A stretch of 64,000 nt of DNA from Armigeres subalbatus (taxonomy: Eukaryota; Arthropoda; Insecta; Diptera; Culicidae), in the NCBI RefSeq assembly GCF_024139115.2, contig NC_085141.1, positions 178,882,994-178,946,993 on the forward strand, given 5' to 3'. This document shows positions 1 through 11,534 of this stretch, piece after piece. The notes under the pieces are model-generated. The model was not told where the DNA came from. It saw nothing but the letters and a program-made list of their open reading frames with translations, and did not search any database. Within the stretch, counting starts at the first letter, position 1. Each line of letters starts with the position of its first letter. Position numbers and translations under genes: made by a program.

Positions 1-1560
1 AATTATCACTCCGCTCCAGCCTACAAGTGAGAGCTAGTGCATTACGGGGCCGTATACGAGGCAGTCTGGCCATAGAGTACAGCTACAGTCAGTACCGAGT
101 GCATTTGACGTTACACATAAAGTATCGGGGTCAGCTCTTCAGTGACAAAAGTTTGTTATGCTCGTCCTGGTCCTCGGCTCGGCTGATGAGGAAGCACATT
201 TTCGCACTCCTTTGGTTGGCCCAACAACAATAACAACGATCACCGGCTCTGACATCGAATGATTAATTTGAATGCGAAATATAACATAATTGCGCACTGA
301 ATGTGTCACTCGCAAACATCCGCCGGCATTGGGTCGGAGATGAATGGGGCTCACACTTTTTTTTTCAACGCCCTCCCACCTACACCCCACGCAACCACGC
401 TGGGACCAACAAACACATCGGTATTCATTGGAAAAGCCATCCTTTTTATTGTCGTCATGTACGCACATGTAGATATGTGTTTTCCACGTTGTATATGGCA
501 AACACTTTCCACTCGCTCAACAACTCGCTTTCCCAATGCGATGTGCCGAGGACGATCTAGTTCAAAGTTTTATTATCATTCCCCGGCGTCATCGCCTTCG
601 TCGTCGTTTTCGTCGCCATCATCCTCGTAATCGTCCTCTTCGACACCCGCATTCCAGGCCAAGTTCCTATTTGTTTTAATCCCTTTTCACATGATGACTT
701 TTGCACCGAACCGCACAGCCCGGGGTCGAAAATACACAACTCTGGGCTCCCTGTTCGGTGCCGACTTCCTCGCTTCTGGACTCCCTGCGGCACTACTATT
801 GTTCATATCCATTTTATTTGTCTAGCGATGTTGTTGTTGGGTTGCTTCTGCTGCTGGTGATGTTGATGACTGCCCGAGAACTGGTGATGATGCGATGGTC
901 AAGTGGAAGTGATGATCGCGGCCTCGGCTCTGGCGCAATTTGAAATGGTTTAGAGAAATTAAATGTCACTCTCATGTGCCCTTCTGTAAGTGTAATTGTA
1001 TTTTTTCTACGCTTGTCGAGGGCTGGCATACTTGCTGAACAAGTAAATGCTCTTGTAAATGAAGTTGCGGGATGCTCGACACAAAACCATGTAGAAAGAG
1101 GTGCGTGCCACCTTGTCACCCCACCAACGATGACATTTTTTAGCATCAGGCCACCGCCGATATTTTTGTATCGGAGCTTTGCTATTCAACATCTATCACG
1201 CCGCTGATCTATAATATCGCTATCTGGGTAATCTATAAAAAATATACATTATTCAATAAAGAATAACGTACATCTACCATTCCTCCACTTACAACACACA
1301 GAAACTACATTGACTATCAAATCAGAAGTAATTCAAATTGCGTGCGATAATTTTTAAATCTTCCCCACTCTTGATTTGTTTTTTCAACTGCGCACTTTAA
1401 TTTGATGTAAATTTTAATCACGAATAGGTCACGAATCACGAATAGGTGGGAGTTACGATCAACGGTCGGTGGATTTTCCTCAAAGACAAAAAAACTCTCG
1501 TTTCCCATACTTATTGGCCATGTGAAGGCTTGTATAAACAATTGTTAGAAAGGCCATCAT
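1..1560. other. No recognised feature
   Basis: I see no convincing coding region here. Open frames are short, overlap on both strands and resemble no family I know. Positions 590-630 hold a TCG/TCA-rich low-complexity run, and 830-870 a TTG/CTG-rich run. It may be part of the long intron upstream of the visible Appl exons, but nothing in the sequence proves that. Confidence 0.4.
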
Positions 1561-1879
1561 CGTTTACTTCACTGGGAGTCCAAGAAACGATCAATCACTG
1601 ATGCCACTGTAACCATCCATCGTCAACGGGTTTCGTTGACTCCCTGTAAGATCCTGCCGGTGTCACTATACGAGGAATATGGCTGGTGGTGGCGCGTTCT
1701 TGGACGATGGTTCAATCCAAGATTTTTCTATGAACAGGTTATCCGACTTCGTCAGTAGATGGGAATAACCAGCGCGGGGGAAACATACATTTTCAGTGCA
1801 AAACGTAAACAAACGAGCATAAATTCCATACAAAAATCCAAGATGGCTGAGTTGGGGATATTGACAAGTCGGATAACCT

Positions 1880-2342
1880 GTACATAAAAAATATTGGTTC
1901 AATCCATCGATGAACAAGCAGTTGATCAAAAACTTCTCCCAGCACTTGGATATTGGAATAGTTGGCTCAGGACCAATAAAGTCATGTGATGCTCCATTGC
2001 GAGCTAAATCACCAACCAATTCATTTCCTGCTAAGGAAGAATGGCCAGGTACCCATATAAGATGTAAAGTATTAACTGAATTCAGTTCCTCAATTTGAGT
2101 TCGACATGCGATTACTAACTTCGACCTAGAGTTGGCCGAAGCAAGAGCTTTAATAGCTGCTTGGCTAACTGAACAGAAGTATATTACTTTACTGGTAATG
2201 CGTTGCTGCAGTGCCGATTGCACACCACACATGATGGCAAATATGTCCGCTTGAAAGACAGTGCAGTGATTACCCAGTGAGTGTGACTGTTCCAATCTCA
2301 GCTCACGCGAATAGACGCCTGCACCTGTGTAATAAACAATGG
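1880..2342 (-). pseudogene. RNase H domain of the LOA/Lian-like element (broken)
   Basis: The reading frame gives AGVYSRELRLEQSHSLG, then TVFQADIFAIMCGVQ and the C-terminal WVPGHSSLAGNE block, which are the conserved blocks of retrotransposon RNase H. The first catalytic block (normally YTDGS) is lost: the SINE at about 2353-2640 begins exactly there. An in-frame ATG exists only because SINE sequence was appended, so the apparent start at 2406 is an artefact. It has no host function that I can see. Confidence 0.75.
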
Positions 2343-2352
2343 TGTCTGACAT

Positions 2353-2640
2353 CTTCTTCTTCTTATTGGCATTACAACCCCACACTGGGACAGAGCCGCC
2401 TCGCAACTTAGTGTTCGTTAAGCACTTCCACAGTTATTAACTGCGAGGTTTCTAAGTCAGGTTACCATTTTTGCATTCGTATATCATGAGGCTAGCACGA
2501 TGATACTTTTATGCCCAGGGAAGTCGAGACAATTTCCAATCCGAAAATTTCCTAGACCGGCAACGGGAATCGAACCCATCCACCCTCAGCATGGTCTTGC
2601 TTTGTAGCCGCGCGTCTTACCGCACGACTAAGGAGGGCTC
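2353..2640 (-). mobile_element. Feilai-like tRNA-derived SINE, near full length
   Basis: Read on the - strand this starts GGAGCCCTCCTTAGTCGTGC, includes a B-box-like GGTTCGATTCCC, and ends near AATGCCAATAAGAAGAAGAAG. Four related copies occur in the window (21060-21247, 29089-29362, 37223-37432, 54510-54617). Short similar words, t(g/a)acat followed by cttct, flank both ends and look like a blurred target duplication. It sits inside the RNase H domain of the older non-LTR element, so it is younger than that element. Confidence 0.8.
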
Positions 2641-2828
2641 CTAACATACTTCTCTGTCTGACATACTTCTCTCCAAATAGCCAGATGTCCACTCATCCCG
2701 CTAAGGGAATTGTGCTGAAAATGTCCTATAAGGAAAACTACAAACGTGTGTGAGATCACTTGGAGCAAGGACATTTTTTTCCCAATTAATCATAAGCTGT
2801 AACAACGGAGTGTGTTTAGAATGACGGT

Positions 2829-3504
2829 TTACAGGATTTTCTTCAATAAAACCGAGTACCCATAATCGGTAAGTACAGAAAATGCTTCTTGTTTGAGATG
2901 TTTGTGAAGTGGGGCCTCATCGAAGAGAACTTCGAGAACAGCCGTGGGAGTTGAAGAGAACGCATCAGTCATTGCCATTCGGCACATCCTTTGAAGATGA
3001 CCTAATTTAGACTGAATTGTCCTCACTTCCCCAAAATTGGTCGTACAACTGTTGTGTAAATCCATTTGATATATTTGGGTTTAAGACCTCACGTATTATC
3101 AAAAGCTCGGCGGCATTGGCCGAAAGACATACAATCGGTTTTGATTGTAAACTCAATGCTAGGAGTCCAGGAAAGCTTTGAATCTAAAATTGGACCCACA
3201 TACTTTACCTGATCAGTTATATCGATGTCAGAACCAAAAAGATGTAATGGACGAATACCATAACGGTAACGTTTTTCCGTGAAAATAACAATAGATATTT
3301 TATTCGGATTAACCGAAAGGCCATATTGGCGACACCAACTACCTGAAGAGCGTTTTGCATCAGGTCGAATAGAGTAGTAATACACAAACCCACTATCAAT
3401 GTTAAATAGTCGTCAGCAAATCCATAGGTAGGAAAACCGCGTATCTGCAACGAGATTCCCCAAAAGTGGAGATAATACTCCCCCTTGAGGGCATTCACAG
3501 ACAC
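2829..3504 (-). pseudogene. Reverse transcriptase fragment of the LOA/Lian-like element
   Basis: Two overlapping frames together carry RT palm material: GFPTYGFADDYLTL (FADD catalytic box) in one frame, and SVNPNKISIVIF with LFGSDIDITDQVKYVG (the motif D-E region) in the other. The last block, SKLGHLQRMCRMAMTDAFSS, at 3065-2829 is the post-RT segment typical of LOA/Jockey-like polyproteins. At least two frameshifts separate these pieces, so no intact enzyme is encoded. Confidence 0.7.
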
Positions 3505-4139
3505 TTAATTTCCTATTCGCTGCTTGACGTAATGTCGAGTGGGTCGATGAATCCATTTGGGTTTTATATTAGATAGCCCATGGCAACGTTCGGCTTCCAA
3601 TATTGCACCGAAAGATACGTTGTCAAAAGCACCCTCAATATCTAGGAAAGCACCCAAGCATGATTGCTTTTGAGCGAATGCTTTCTAGATATCGTAGACA
3701 GCCTTATGTAAATGAGTCACGGTGGACTTGATTAGCATGAAGAGGAATGTTTGCCAAGCAGTCATCACGAGTGTGATGATCGATAATACGTTCTAAGCAT
3801 TTCAGAAGAAATGAGGTTAGACTTGTGGGTCTAAAACTCTTTGCTTCTTCATACGAAGCACGTTTTCCCTTTGGAATAAACTTTACAGTGACATCCCGCC
3901 ACGATATGGGAATACACAGTAGGAAAACTGCATACTTAAAGTTTTTTCAAAACATGTTTGATATGCTCAAAACCCCTCTGAAGAAGAACGGGATAGATCC
4001 CATCTTCCCCTTTAGATTTGTAAGGAGCAAAACTGTTAAGAGCCTATTGAATCGTAGCTACATGAAAAGACATCAGGAACATCCGAAGATGTTGACACAT
4101 CCAGGGAAGTGTGTATTAAATAAGTGCTCTAACGATTCC

Positions 4140-4537
4140 TCACCAGAAGAAGTGTGATCGCCATTTGGCTTGAAAATGTTTGGATCTCGCATAAATTTTG
4201 TTACATCGACTGGCTTCACTCAAATTGGAAACATTTGCACTAAGATTTTTTCCAGCCGGATCGCTCAGCAAATCGTAGAGCCTGCTTGTACAATGCTTCC
4301 TGAGCTTAGCCAAATCGGAATTCCACCACGGGGTTCCTCTTGAAGTTGCAAAGGGCAAGCTTCTTCGAAAGCTTCCGCGATGTGCAACGTTGTAGTAGTA
4401 GTAACTGCATCATCCAAGTCGGTAGGAGCTTTAATCGAAGGTAGATTTCCATAAAATTTGGTAGAGAGCAACTTTGTATAAACATCCCAGTTGGTTGAAC
4501 GAGGATTTCTAAAACGCAAGGTCTGCGAAGTAACATT
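4140..4537 (-). pseudogene. Endonuclease-RT linker of the LOA/Lian-like element
   Basis: The - strand frames give RFRNPRSTNWDVYTKLL and, after a frameshift, TPWWNSDLAKLRKH, conserved between endonuclease and RT of many insect non-LTR elements. The right edge at 4537 is the exact boundary of the BEL/Pao insertion. Across that insertion, at 11535, the same reading frame resumes, which dates the LTR element as the later arrival. Confidence 0.7.
4533..4537. other. 5-bp target site duplication (ACATT), left copy
   Basis: ACATT abuts the 5' LTR and is repeated at 11535-11539 right after the 3' LTR. Five bases is the usual duplication length for BEL/Pao integrases. Confidence 0.8.
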
Positions 4538-5058
4538 TGTTCGCATATGCGAGAAGCGACATCTATGCATGAAGTATATCATCGCACATCACTAGCTGTT
4601 CCCTCGTTCATCGACTACCGATTCAGCCATGTATGCGATAACTTGCGTTCTGTGACATCCGTCTTCGTCAACCACAGTAAAGTGACAGCTATAAAAGGAA
4701 CCTCTGCAGCATGGACTTGGCTTCTTTTATCGTCATGGAATCAACCAACAGGTGGAGTTGAAATCACCATCAAAAAGGCGTTGCAACAGAAAAATTTGGA
4801 CAGCAAGTGTAGAATTTGAATTAGCAGTTAAAGTTGAATTTGTAGTTATTAAATATTTGTAGTTATTAAATGAAAAGTGGATTAAAGTTATTGGATTAGT
4901 TGTGTAAAAAGTGTTGAAATACAGTTAGAACAATAGAACCTAACCTACTAGTGTAGTTATACATAAACTATAATAAATTGGACTATTCAGTGATTTAAGT
5001 TGGGAGAAGTGAAGAATTCCGAAATAATTCTAGTTCTTATCCGCTGTGCTAATCGTTA
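4538..5058 (+). repeat. 5' LTR of BEL/Pao element
   Basis: This roughly 520-bp block starts TGTTCGCATATGCGAG and is nearly identical to 11014-11534. By eye the two differ at only about eight to ten places. It contains CTATAAAAGG near 4689, a plausible promoter element. A primer-binding-like sequence, TTGGTCCTTCGAACCGGA, follows directly at about 5059-5076. The very end differs from the 3' LTR (TTA against ACA), so the last three bases are uncertain. Confidence 0.85.
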
Positions 5059-5075
5059 TTGGTCCTTCGAACCGG

Positions 5076-5440
5076 ATAGCGTGAACTCCGCTAGTCCGCC
5101 AGCCAGGAATCTTCGCCAAACCCAGCCACGTGTCCAGGAGAATAGCTGTTTGGAGTTACTTATATAATTCAAGGCACATAAATTGCCTTTTCAAGGTAAT
5201 TATCACTCCAACAACCCGTCCTGTTTGAGCTACGCGGTCTTCTGCCTTACAGACTCCTTCGTGAATTCCGCTAGTCTGCCAGCCAGGCATCTTCCCCAAA
5301 CTCAGCCACGTGTCCTGGAGGTTAACCGTTTGGAGCACTATATAATACAAGGCACATATATTGCCTTTTCAAGGTAATTATCGCTCCAATACCTGTATCC
5401 CGTCTCGTTTGAGCTGCGTGGTCTTCCGCCTTACAGATTC
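5076..5440 (+). repeat. 178-bp tandem duplication in the BEL/Pao leader
   Basis: The leader between the primer-binding site and gag holds two copies of a block containing CCAGCCACGTGTCC and AAGGCACATA...TTGCCTTTTCAAGG. AAGGCACATA starts at 5171 and again at 5349, giving a period of 178 bp. The copies differ at several positions. A duplicated leader may reflect a packaging or regulatory sequence, but that is inference. Confidence 0.8.
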
Positions 5441-5471
5441 GATCGCTCCTTTATCTCCGTCTAATCCCACT

Positions 5472-6296
5472 ATGTCCACGGAACGACGCATCAAGGGCCT
5501 CAAGACGCGCCTGAAGAGCCTTTTGACGTCGTTCAGACTCATCAAAACGTTCGTAGACGAATACCAGGAAGAACGAGATGCTGTCCAAGTCTCGGTACGC
5601 TTGGAACATCTTGTGGCACTCTGGAAGGACGTCAACGCAACTCAAATGGAGCTTGAATCGCTGGACGAAGATGGATTGGACCAGAACCTCAAGATCCGAA
5701 CAGATTTCGAATCTAGTTATTTCCAAGTCAAAGGGTTTCTACTCTCACTCAACACCTCTGCTGTCCCTAGCCCCGCACCTGCTTCTCAGGCAACAACACA
5801 ACTTCCTCCGTCGTCGTCAGTACGGCTACCCGACGTAAAACTGCCCGTATTCTCTGGTCACATCGATAGCTGGTTAAACTTCCATGACCTCTTCGTCTCT
5901 CTCGTTCACTCGTCACATGAACTCTCAAGCATTCAAAAATTCTACTACTTGCGGTCTTCCCTATCTGGAGACGCCCTTAAGCTCATCCAGACAATCGTCC
6001 TCAGTGCCAATTATTACCAAGTGGCCTGGAATTTGTTGGTTGATCACTATCAGAACCCTGTCCGACTAAAGCAGTCTTACGTAGACTCGCTTTTCGAATT
6101 CACGTCACTGAAAAGAGAATCAGCGTGTGAATTACATAGTCTTGTCGAGAAATTCGAAGCGAACGTCCGAGTACTTAAACAGTTGGGAGAGAGAACTGAA
6201 TGCTGGGACATACTCTTGATCAGAATGCTGAGCAACAGGCTCGACCCGACTACGAGGCGGGATTGGGAGGAATATTCGTCATCGAAGGGAATGTAA
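5472..6296 (+). pseudogene. BEL/Pao gag, N-terminal part
   Basis: I start it at the ATG at 5472 because it opens a charged coiled segment (MSTERRIKGLKTRLKSLLTS) as in Pao-type Gag proteins; the frame is open further upstream into the leader but that part looks noncoding. The segment LPVFSGHIDSWLNFHDLF, followed by LSSIQKFYYLRSSLSGDAL, is the conserved Pao Gag core (DUF1759 family). The frame is lost near 6290 by a frameshift, and the rest of Gag continues in the next frame from about 6290. Confidence 0.85.
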
Positions 6297-7168
6297 CTTT
6301 CAACGATCTCACGAACTTCATTCAAAGAAGAGTCACGGTGTTACAGACAATCCACAAATCGATCGATACTGTATACCAAAGTTCGACGAAAAGACCTGCC
6401 TCCCGTCCCATCGCCAGCCACGGGGCCAGTCAACCGAATTACCGGAAATGTCTCGTCTGCTCTGACCATCATCCATTGTACCTGTGTCCCGTTTTCTCAA
6501 AAATGACAGTTGAAGATAAGGAGAAGGATGTTCGACGCCACCAATTGTGCCGAAATTGTCTCAGGAAAGGTCACCAAGTACGTGAATGCCCGTCGTCAAG
6601 CACATGCCGCAAGTGTAAAGGTCGCCACCATACCCAGCTCTGTCATGGTGGAAAGTCAGTCTCTGTGAACTCCAGGACTGAAGAATCTAGTACACCGAAT
6701 ATTGCTTCTGTCCCTGTCGTAGAAGAAATCCCAAGAAACTCCACCGCTGCCATACCTGAACACGTTAGCTGCACTTCTTCTGGCGTGCAAAGGAAAAGCG
6801 TCTTACTGGCTACCGCGGTAGTCATTATCATCGATGACAATGGTGTCGAACATGTCGCTAGGGCGCTACTAGATTCCGGCAGTGAATGCTCGTTCATGAC
6901 TGAATCGCTCGCTCAACAGCTAAATGCTAAGCGCACTAAAATCAACATTCCAATTGCTGGTATCGGTCAGTCCTCAACCAACGCTCGCTCAAAACTAAAA
7001 TCAACCATTCGATCTCGTTTTGGTAATTTTTCGACCGCCGTGGAGTTCTTGGTGCTCCCGAAAGTAACAGTAAATCTACCATCGATATCCATTGACGTAT
7101 CGTCCTGGGAAATTCCTCATGGAATCAAGCTAGCAGATCCATCATTCCATAAAACAAGACCAGTTTAA
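6290..7168 (+). pseudogene. BEL/Pao gag zinc knuckles and aspartic protease
   Basis: The zinc-binding region follows CLVCSDHHPLYLCPVF and QLCRNCLRKGHQVRECP, with a third set at CRKCKGRHHTQLCH. Downstream, ALLDSGSECSFM is the aspartic protease active site (DSG). A stop at 7166-7168 truncates the frame just before a LGADIFFDLFG-type block that continues in the same frame. The stop and the upstream frameshift make this non-functional. Confidence 0.85.
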
Positions 7169-8419
7169 CTTGTTCTCGGGGCGGACATTTTCTTCGACCT
7201 CTTCGGGGTGTCCGGTCGGATTCAACTCGGCGAATCTCTTCCGAATCTCGTCAACTCAGTTCTCGGTTGGATCGTATCTGGAGCAACTGCCAACCTTCTA
7301 CCGACACAATCGATCACAGCTAACGTCGCTATAGTAGCAGATCTTCATCAACTCATGGAAAAGTTTTGGATCATTGAGGAAAACAAGGATGTTTCATTCT
7401 TTTCCGTTGAAGAAGCAGCCTGTGAGGCTCATTTCCGCAAAACAGTTTCTCGCTCTCCTGAGGGACGTTATATCGTTCGCCTTCCGCTGAAACAAAACGC
7501 TTTACTGCACCTCGGTGATAACCGCCGCTCAGCCATTCGTCGTCTGCATCTCGTCGAAGGTCGTCTCACTAGCAATCCAGAGCTGGGTGGTCACTACCGA
7601 AATTTTATGCAAGAATATGAAGAATTAGGCCATATGAAACTAGTTCGCGATTATGAAAACCCACCATCTCCCTGTTATCATCTGCCTCATCACGCCGTTC
7701 TTCGAGAAGACAGCACGACAACAAAACTTCGTGTCGTGTTTGACGCATCCTGTAGAACCACGAAGGGATCATCCTTGAATGACGCTCTCATGGTTGGCCC
7801 AATCGTCCAAGAAGAGCTCCGCTCAATCATCATGCGCTCCAGAACCCACGCCATTATGCTCATCGCCGACATAAAGCAAATGTTTCGCCAAATACGGATT
7901 GATGAAAGAGACACACCACTTCAACGAATCGTTTGGCGATCGTCTCCAGACGCAACTTTAAACACGTATGAGTTGAAGACCGTGACATATAGCACTGCTA
8001 GTGCACCCTTTCTGGCCACAAGGGTACTCCGTCAGCTTGCCGATGACGAACAACACCGCTTTTCAGAGGCCGCCGACGTTCTGCGCAAGGACTTTTACGT
8101 GGACGACCTGTTCTCCGGAAGTAAGACTATGGAAGAGGCTATCAGACTTCGTAACCAACTAGACTCTTTACTCTCTGCGGGAGGCTTTGAGCTACGTAAA
8201 TGGGCTTCAAACGTGGAGGAAGTCCTAGAAGGCGTGCCCCCAGAGCACCGAGCGTTAAAGACATCAGTAGATCTCGATCGTGACGAATGCATCCAACGTC
8301 TTGGGCTACATTGGGAGACACCAACCGAACACCTTCGTTACAAGATTGCCCTACATTCGCGTAACGACCCTCAGATCACGAAGAGGATCGCACTGTCCCC
8401 AAATTGCTCGTATTTTTGA
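7169..8419 (+). pseudogene. BEL/Pao reverse transcriptase
   Basis: The RT domain shows LRVVFDASCRTTKGSSLND, MLIADIKQMFRQIRI and the catalytic box FYVDDLFSG near 8091-8117. Pao-clade RTs use this YVDD box and are followed by LRKWASN, which is also visible. The frame fails near 8395, where the downstream part (IARIFDPLGLVGPV) lies in another frame. The first ATG of the open stretch is at 7208, but this is an internal polyprotein segment rather than a true start. Confidence 0.88.
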
Positions 8420-9530
8420 TCCACTTGGCCTAGTCGGACCCGTTATAACAACGGCCAAGTTGTTTATGCAGGCTCTATGGACATTGAAGGCTAACGATGG
8501 AAACATATGGGGATGGGACCAGGAACTTCCGCCTACCTACAAAGAACGATGGTTCAATTATATGTCTCAGTTGCCATACCTAAATGATCTCCGCATAGAA
8601 CGATACATCCTTTGTTCGAATCCTTCATCCATTCAGCTCCACTTTTTTTCTGACGCATCTGAGAATGCCTATGGTGCTTGTTGCTATATCCGTTCATCGA
8701 ATTCAAACGGAGAAACTAAAACCGCACTTCTTACGACAAAATCAAAAGTTGCCCCGTTGAAGCAACAGAGCATCCCGCGTCTCGAACTTTGTGGCGCGCT
8801 CCTTTCCGCGGAACTGTACGAGAAGGTAACCAGCTCACTGCAGATCCCTACAGATACCTACTTCTGGGTGGACTCGACGATCGTTATTTGCTGGCTTAAC
8901 TCTACTCCGTCAACCTGGACCACTTTCGTTGCGAATCGTGTCTCAAAAATACAACTTGCCACAAAAAATTGTACTTGGAACCATGTTTCGGGACAACAAA
9001 ATCCTGCTGACCATATATCTCGTGGTTTGTCTGCTGAGAATCTACTCCACGACGAGCTTTGGTGGAGGGGCCCACACTGGTTAGTACTACAAAAGAAATA
9101 CTGGCCTATTCAGCAAGCAATTAACTCTGCCGATAGCATCCTCGAGGCAAGAAAACCGTCTACCATCGCACTTTCCGCCGTCACAGAACCATCGTTCATT
9201 GATGATTTAGCCACCAAGTTTTCAAGTTACCATAAAATGCTACGGGTGGTGGCTTACTGTCGACGTTTCATTAATCATTGTCAGGGAAGATCGAGACCAT
9301 CCAGAACAGTCATCACTGCAGAAGAACAACAGGCAGCGGAAATGAACCTGATACGATTGGTGCAGCAACAATCATTCACCGCCGAATGGAACCAGTTGGA
9401 ACGGTCCCAACCAGTTGGCCTGAAATCCCGTATTCGCTGGTTTCACCCATTCATTTCGGTCGACAAGATAATTCGAATCGGTGGTAGACTAAAAACGCGC
9501 AACAACCCTATGACAGTAAACACCAAATTT
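8395..9530 (+). pseudogene. BEL/Pao RNase H and connection region
   Basis: This continues RT with FDPLGLVGPV, then the RNase H blocks LHFFSDASENAYGACCYI (first catalytic Asp), LELCGALLSAELYEKV (Glu) and FWVDSTIVICWL (Asp). NPADHISRGL follows, as in Pao polyproteins before the integrase zinc region. The frame breaks near 9530, just before the integrase H2C2 region. Confidence 0.87.
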
Positions 9531-10253
9531 TACTACCATCCGCCCACGCCTTTTCAAATCTTCTCGTACGGCACCTACACGAAACAAATCTTCATGCTGC
9601 ACCGCAAATGCTACTCAATATCCTTCGTTTGCGTTATTGGATTACTGGGGCCAGAAGTCTGGCTCGAAAGATCGTTCAAAACTGCATTGCATGCGCCAAA
9701 ATGAGACCAAAACTTGTTCAGCAATTCATGTCTGAGCTTCCAAAGGAAAGAATCACCGCCGCTCGTCCGTTCACCATCACAGGAGTCGACTATTGGGGTC
9801 CAATATTGTTAAAACCAATTCATCGTAGAGCAGAACCGGGAAAGGCATACGTGGCAGTCTTCGTCTGCTTCGCAACAAAGGCTGTGCACCTCGAGCTGGT
9901 GGGGATTTAAGCACTAGTAAATTTATTCAGGCACTCCGTCGTTTTGTAGCCCGACGTGGGCTGTGTGCTGAAATTTTCAGCGATAACGGCAAGAACTTTG
10001 TTGGTGCAGCAAACGAACTACGTCGAATCGTTCGGAGCGATCAGCACCAACAATCGATTGCGGAAGAATGTGCTGCTAAGGGAATACGATGGCGTTTCAA
10101 CCTCCCAAGGCCTCGCATTTTGGAGGACTGTGGGTAGCAGCGATACAGTCTGCTCAAAAGCACTTTTTCAGAGTTTTAGGGAATCACACTCTGTCGATGG
10201 AGGATATGCAAACACTTTTAGCACAGATCGAATGTTGACTAAACTCGCGACCA
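9530..10253 (+). pseudogene. BEL/Pao integrase, broken
   Basis: NCIACAKMRPKLVQQFM near 9690-9730 is the C-C half of the H2C2 zinc-binding domain. The catalytic core begins ITGVDYWGPILLKP (first Asp). A frameshift near 9905 follows VHLELVG, and the second Asp block (EIFSDNGKNF) lies in another frame near 9970-10000. The region of the catalytic Glu (about 10090-10135) has lost sequence compared with the family. No frame spans the domain, so integration activity is not encoded. Confidence 0.8.
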
Positions 10254-10703
10254 TTGATTCCTTTGAGCGACGATCCTCTGGACTTCGAACCTCTCAGTCC
10301 TGGACATTTCCTTACTGGAACATCGTTAAAGTCCGTTCCAGATGTCGATGTCACCAACATTCCATTAAATCGCTTGAAGGCTCACCAACAAATACAAAAA
10401 CTCCTACAGCAAATTTGGCGGCGCTGGCATATTGAATACCTTTGCACCCTTCAAACTCGCACGAAATGGATCAACCCTCCGGTAGCCATTCATCGGAACC
10501 AACTTGTGCTGCTTAAGGAGGACAACGCCCCGCCTTATCAATGGCCTACTGCTCGAGTCCTCGAAATACTGCCAGGAGTAGATGGAGTCACAAGAGTCGT
10601 TACCGTAAAAACACCTGCCGGAATATATACAAGACCAGTTTCGAAAATCAGCCTTCTTCCTATTAGTCCACCAGTAGATGCAAACGATGAACCGCAACCA
10701 TAA
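10254..10703 (+). pseudogene. BEL/Pao polyprotein C-terminal domain
   Basis: The open frame carries EPLSPGHFLTGTSLKSVP, then IWRRWHIEYLCTLQTRTKW and YQWPTARVLEILPGVDGVTR, the post-integrase C-terminal domain (DUF5641 type) of BEL/Pao polyproteins. The block ends at a natural stop about 310 bp upstream of the 3' LTR. It is the best preserved long segment of the element, but its N-terminal connection to the integrase is frameshifted. Confidence 0.85.
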
Positions 10704-11013
10704 CAAAAACAATTGGAGCACTACTCCAGCTGCTTCCTACGTAGTTGATTCCTGTATGCACAATTCCACAATTTCCAGCAAGGCGTTCCTAATAAGAAAT
10801 AAAATATAAGGTACTTTTTATCAAAGGATCAGGTAAGTACCTGTTCTTTGCATTTAACTTCGTTGAAACCCGCTACCGGGTCTTATAAATTGGTTCCAGA
10901 ACACAAACATCAATTGACAACACGGGTTTCATCGACAATAAACCGAATCGCATCTGTAAATCATCGCCAAGGACGAAGCACCAGTCAGAACTCGATCTTC
11001 GAAGGGGCCAGGA

Positions 11014-11534
11014 TGTTCGCATATGCGAGAAGCGACATCTATGCATGAAGTATATCATCGCACATCACTAGCTGTTCCCTCGTTCATCGACTACCGATTC
11101 AGCCATGTATGCGACAACTTGCGTTCTTTGACATCCGTCTTCGTCAACCACAGTAAAGTGACAGCTATAAAAGGAACCTCTGCAGCATGGACTTGGCTTC
11201 TTTTATCGTCATGGAATCAACCAACAGGTGGAGTTGAAATCACCATCAAAAAGGCGTTGCAACAAAAAATTTGAACAGCAAGTGTAGAATTTGAATTAGC
11301 AGTTAAAGTTGAATTTGTAGTTATTAAATATTTGTAGTTATTAAATGAAAAGTGGATTAAAGTTATTGGATTAGTTGTGTAAAAAAGTGTTGAAATACAG
11401 TTAGAACAATAGAACCTAACCTACTAGTGTAGTTATACATAAACTATAATAAATTGGACTATTCAGTGATTTAAGTTGGGAGAAGTGAAGAATTCGGAAA
11501 TAAATCTAGTTCTTATCCGCTGTGCTAATCGACA
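11014..11534 (+). repeat. 3' LTR of BEL/Pao element
   Basis: It matches 4538-5058 with few differences (for example GCGACAACTTGCG against GCGATAACTTGCG). A short purine-rich stretch, GAAGGGGCCAGGA, precedes it at 11001-11013 and may be the second-strand priming site. It ends ...TAATCGACA, then ACATT at 11535-11539. Confidence 0.87.

Larger units (their letters stand above)
1666..4537 (-). mobile_element. LOA/Lian-like non-LTR retrotransposon, 3' part (RT and RNase H)
   Basis: This is the downstream part of a non-LTR retrotransposon read on the - strand. From high to low coordinates it holds an endonuclease-RT linker (about 4537-4140, with a TPWWNSDLAKLRKH motif), a decayed reverse transcriptase (about 4135-2829, with a FADD catalytic motif near 3410), and an RNase H domain (about 2340-1880, with WVPGHSSLAGNELVGDLAR). 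Frameshifts and stops break it throughout, so it is dead. RNase H downstream of RT is typical of the I and LOA groups; Lian is a known LOA-clade element of Aedes. The endonuclease half lies at 11535-12345, separated by the BEL/Pao insertion. A Feilai SINE splits the start of the RNase H region. The clade call is inference. Confidence 0.75.
4538..11534 (+). mobile_element. BEL/Pao LTR retrotransposon, complete but mutated (7.0 kb)
   Basis: This is a full LTR element: two LTRs, a primer-binding site, gag, protease, reverse transcriptase, RNase H and integrase in BEL/Pao order, all on the + strand. It is flanked by the 5-bp duplication ACATT and sits inside the endonuclease domain of the LOA/Lian-like element on the opposite strand. 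The polyprotein is broken by frameshifts near 6290, 8395, 9530 and 9905, a stop at 7166-7168, and further damage after 10000, so it cannot make a working product. The nearly identical LTRs argue for a recent insertion, perhaps of an already defective copy mobilised in trans. Assembly error is an alternative cause of some frameshifts. Confidence 0.92.
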
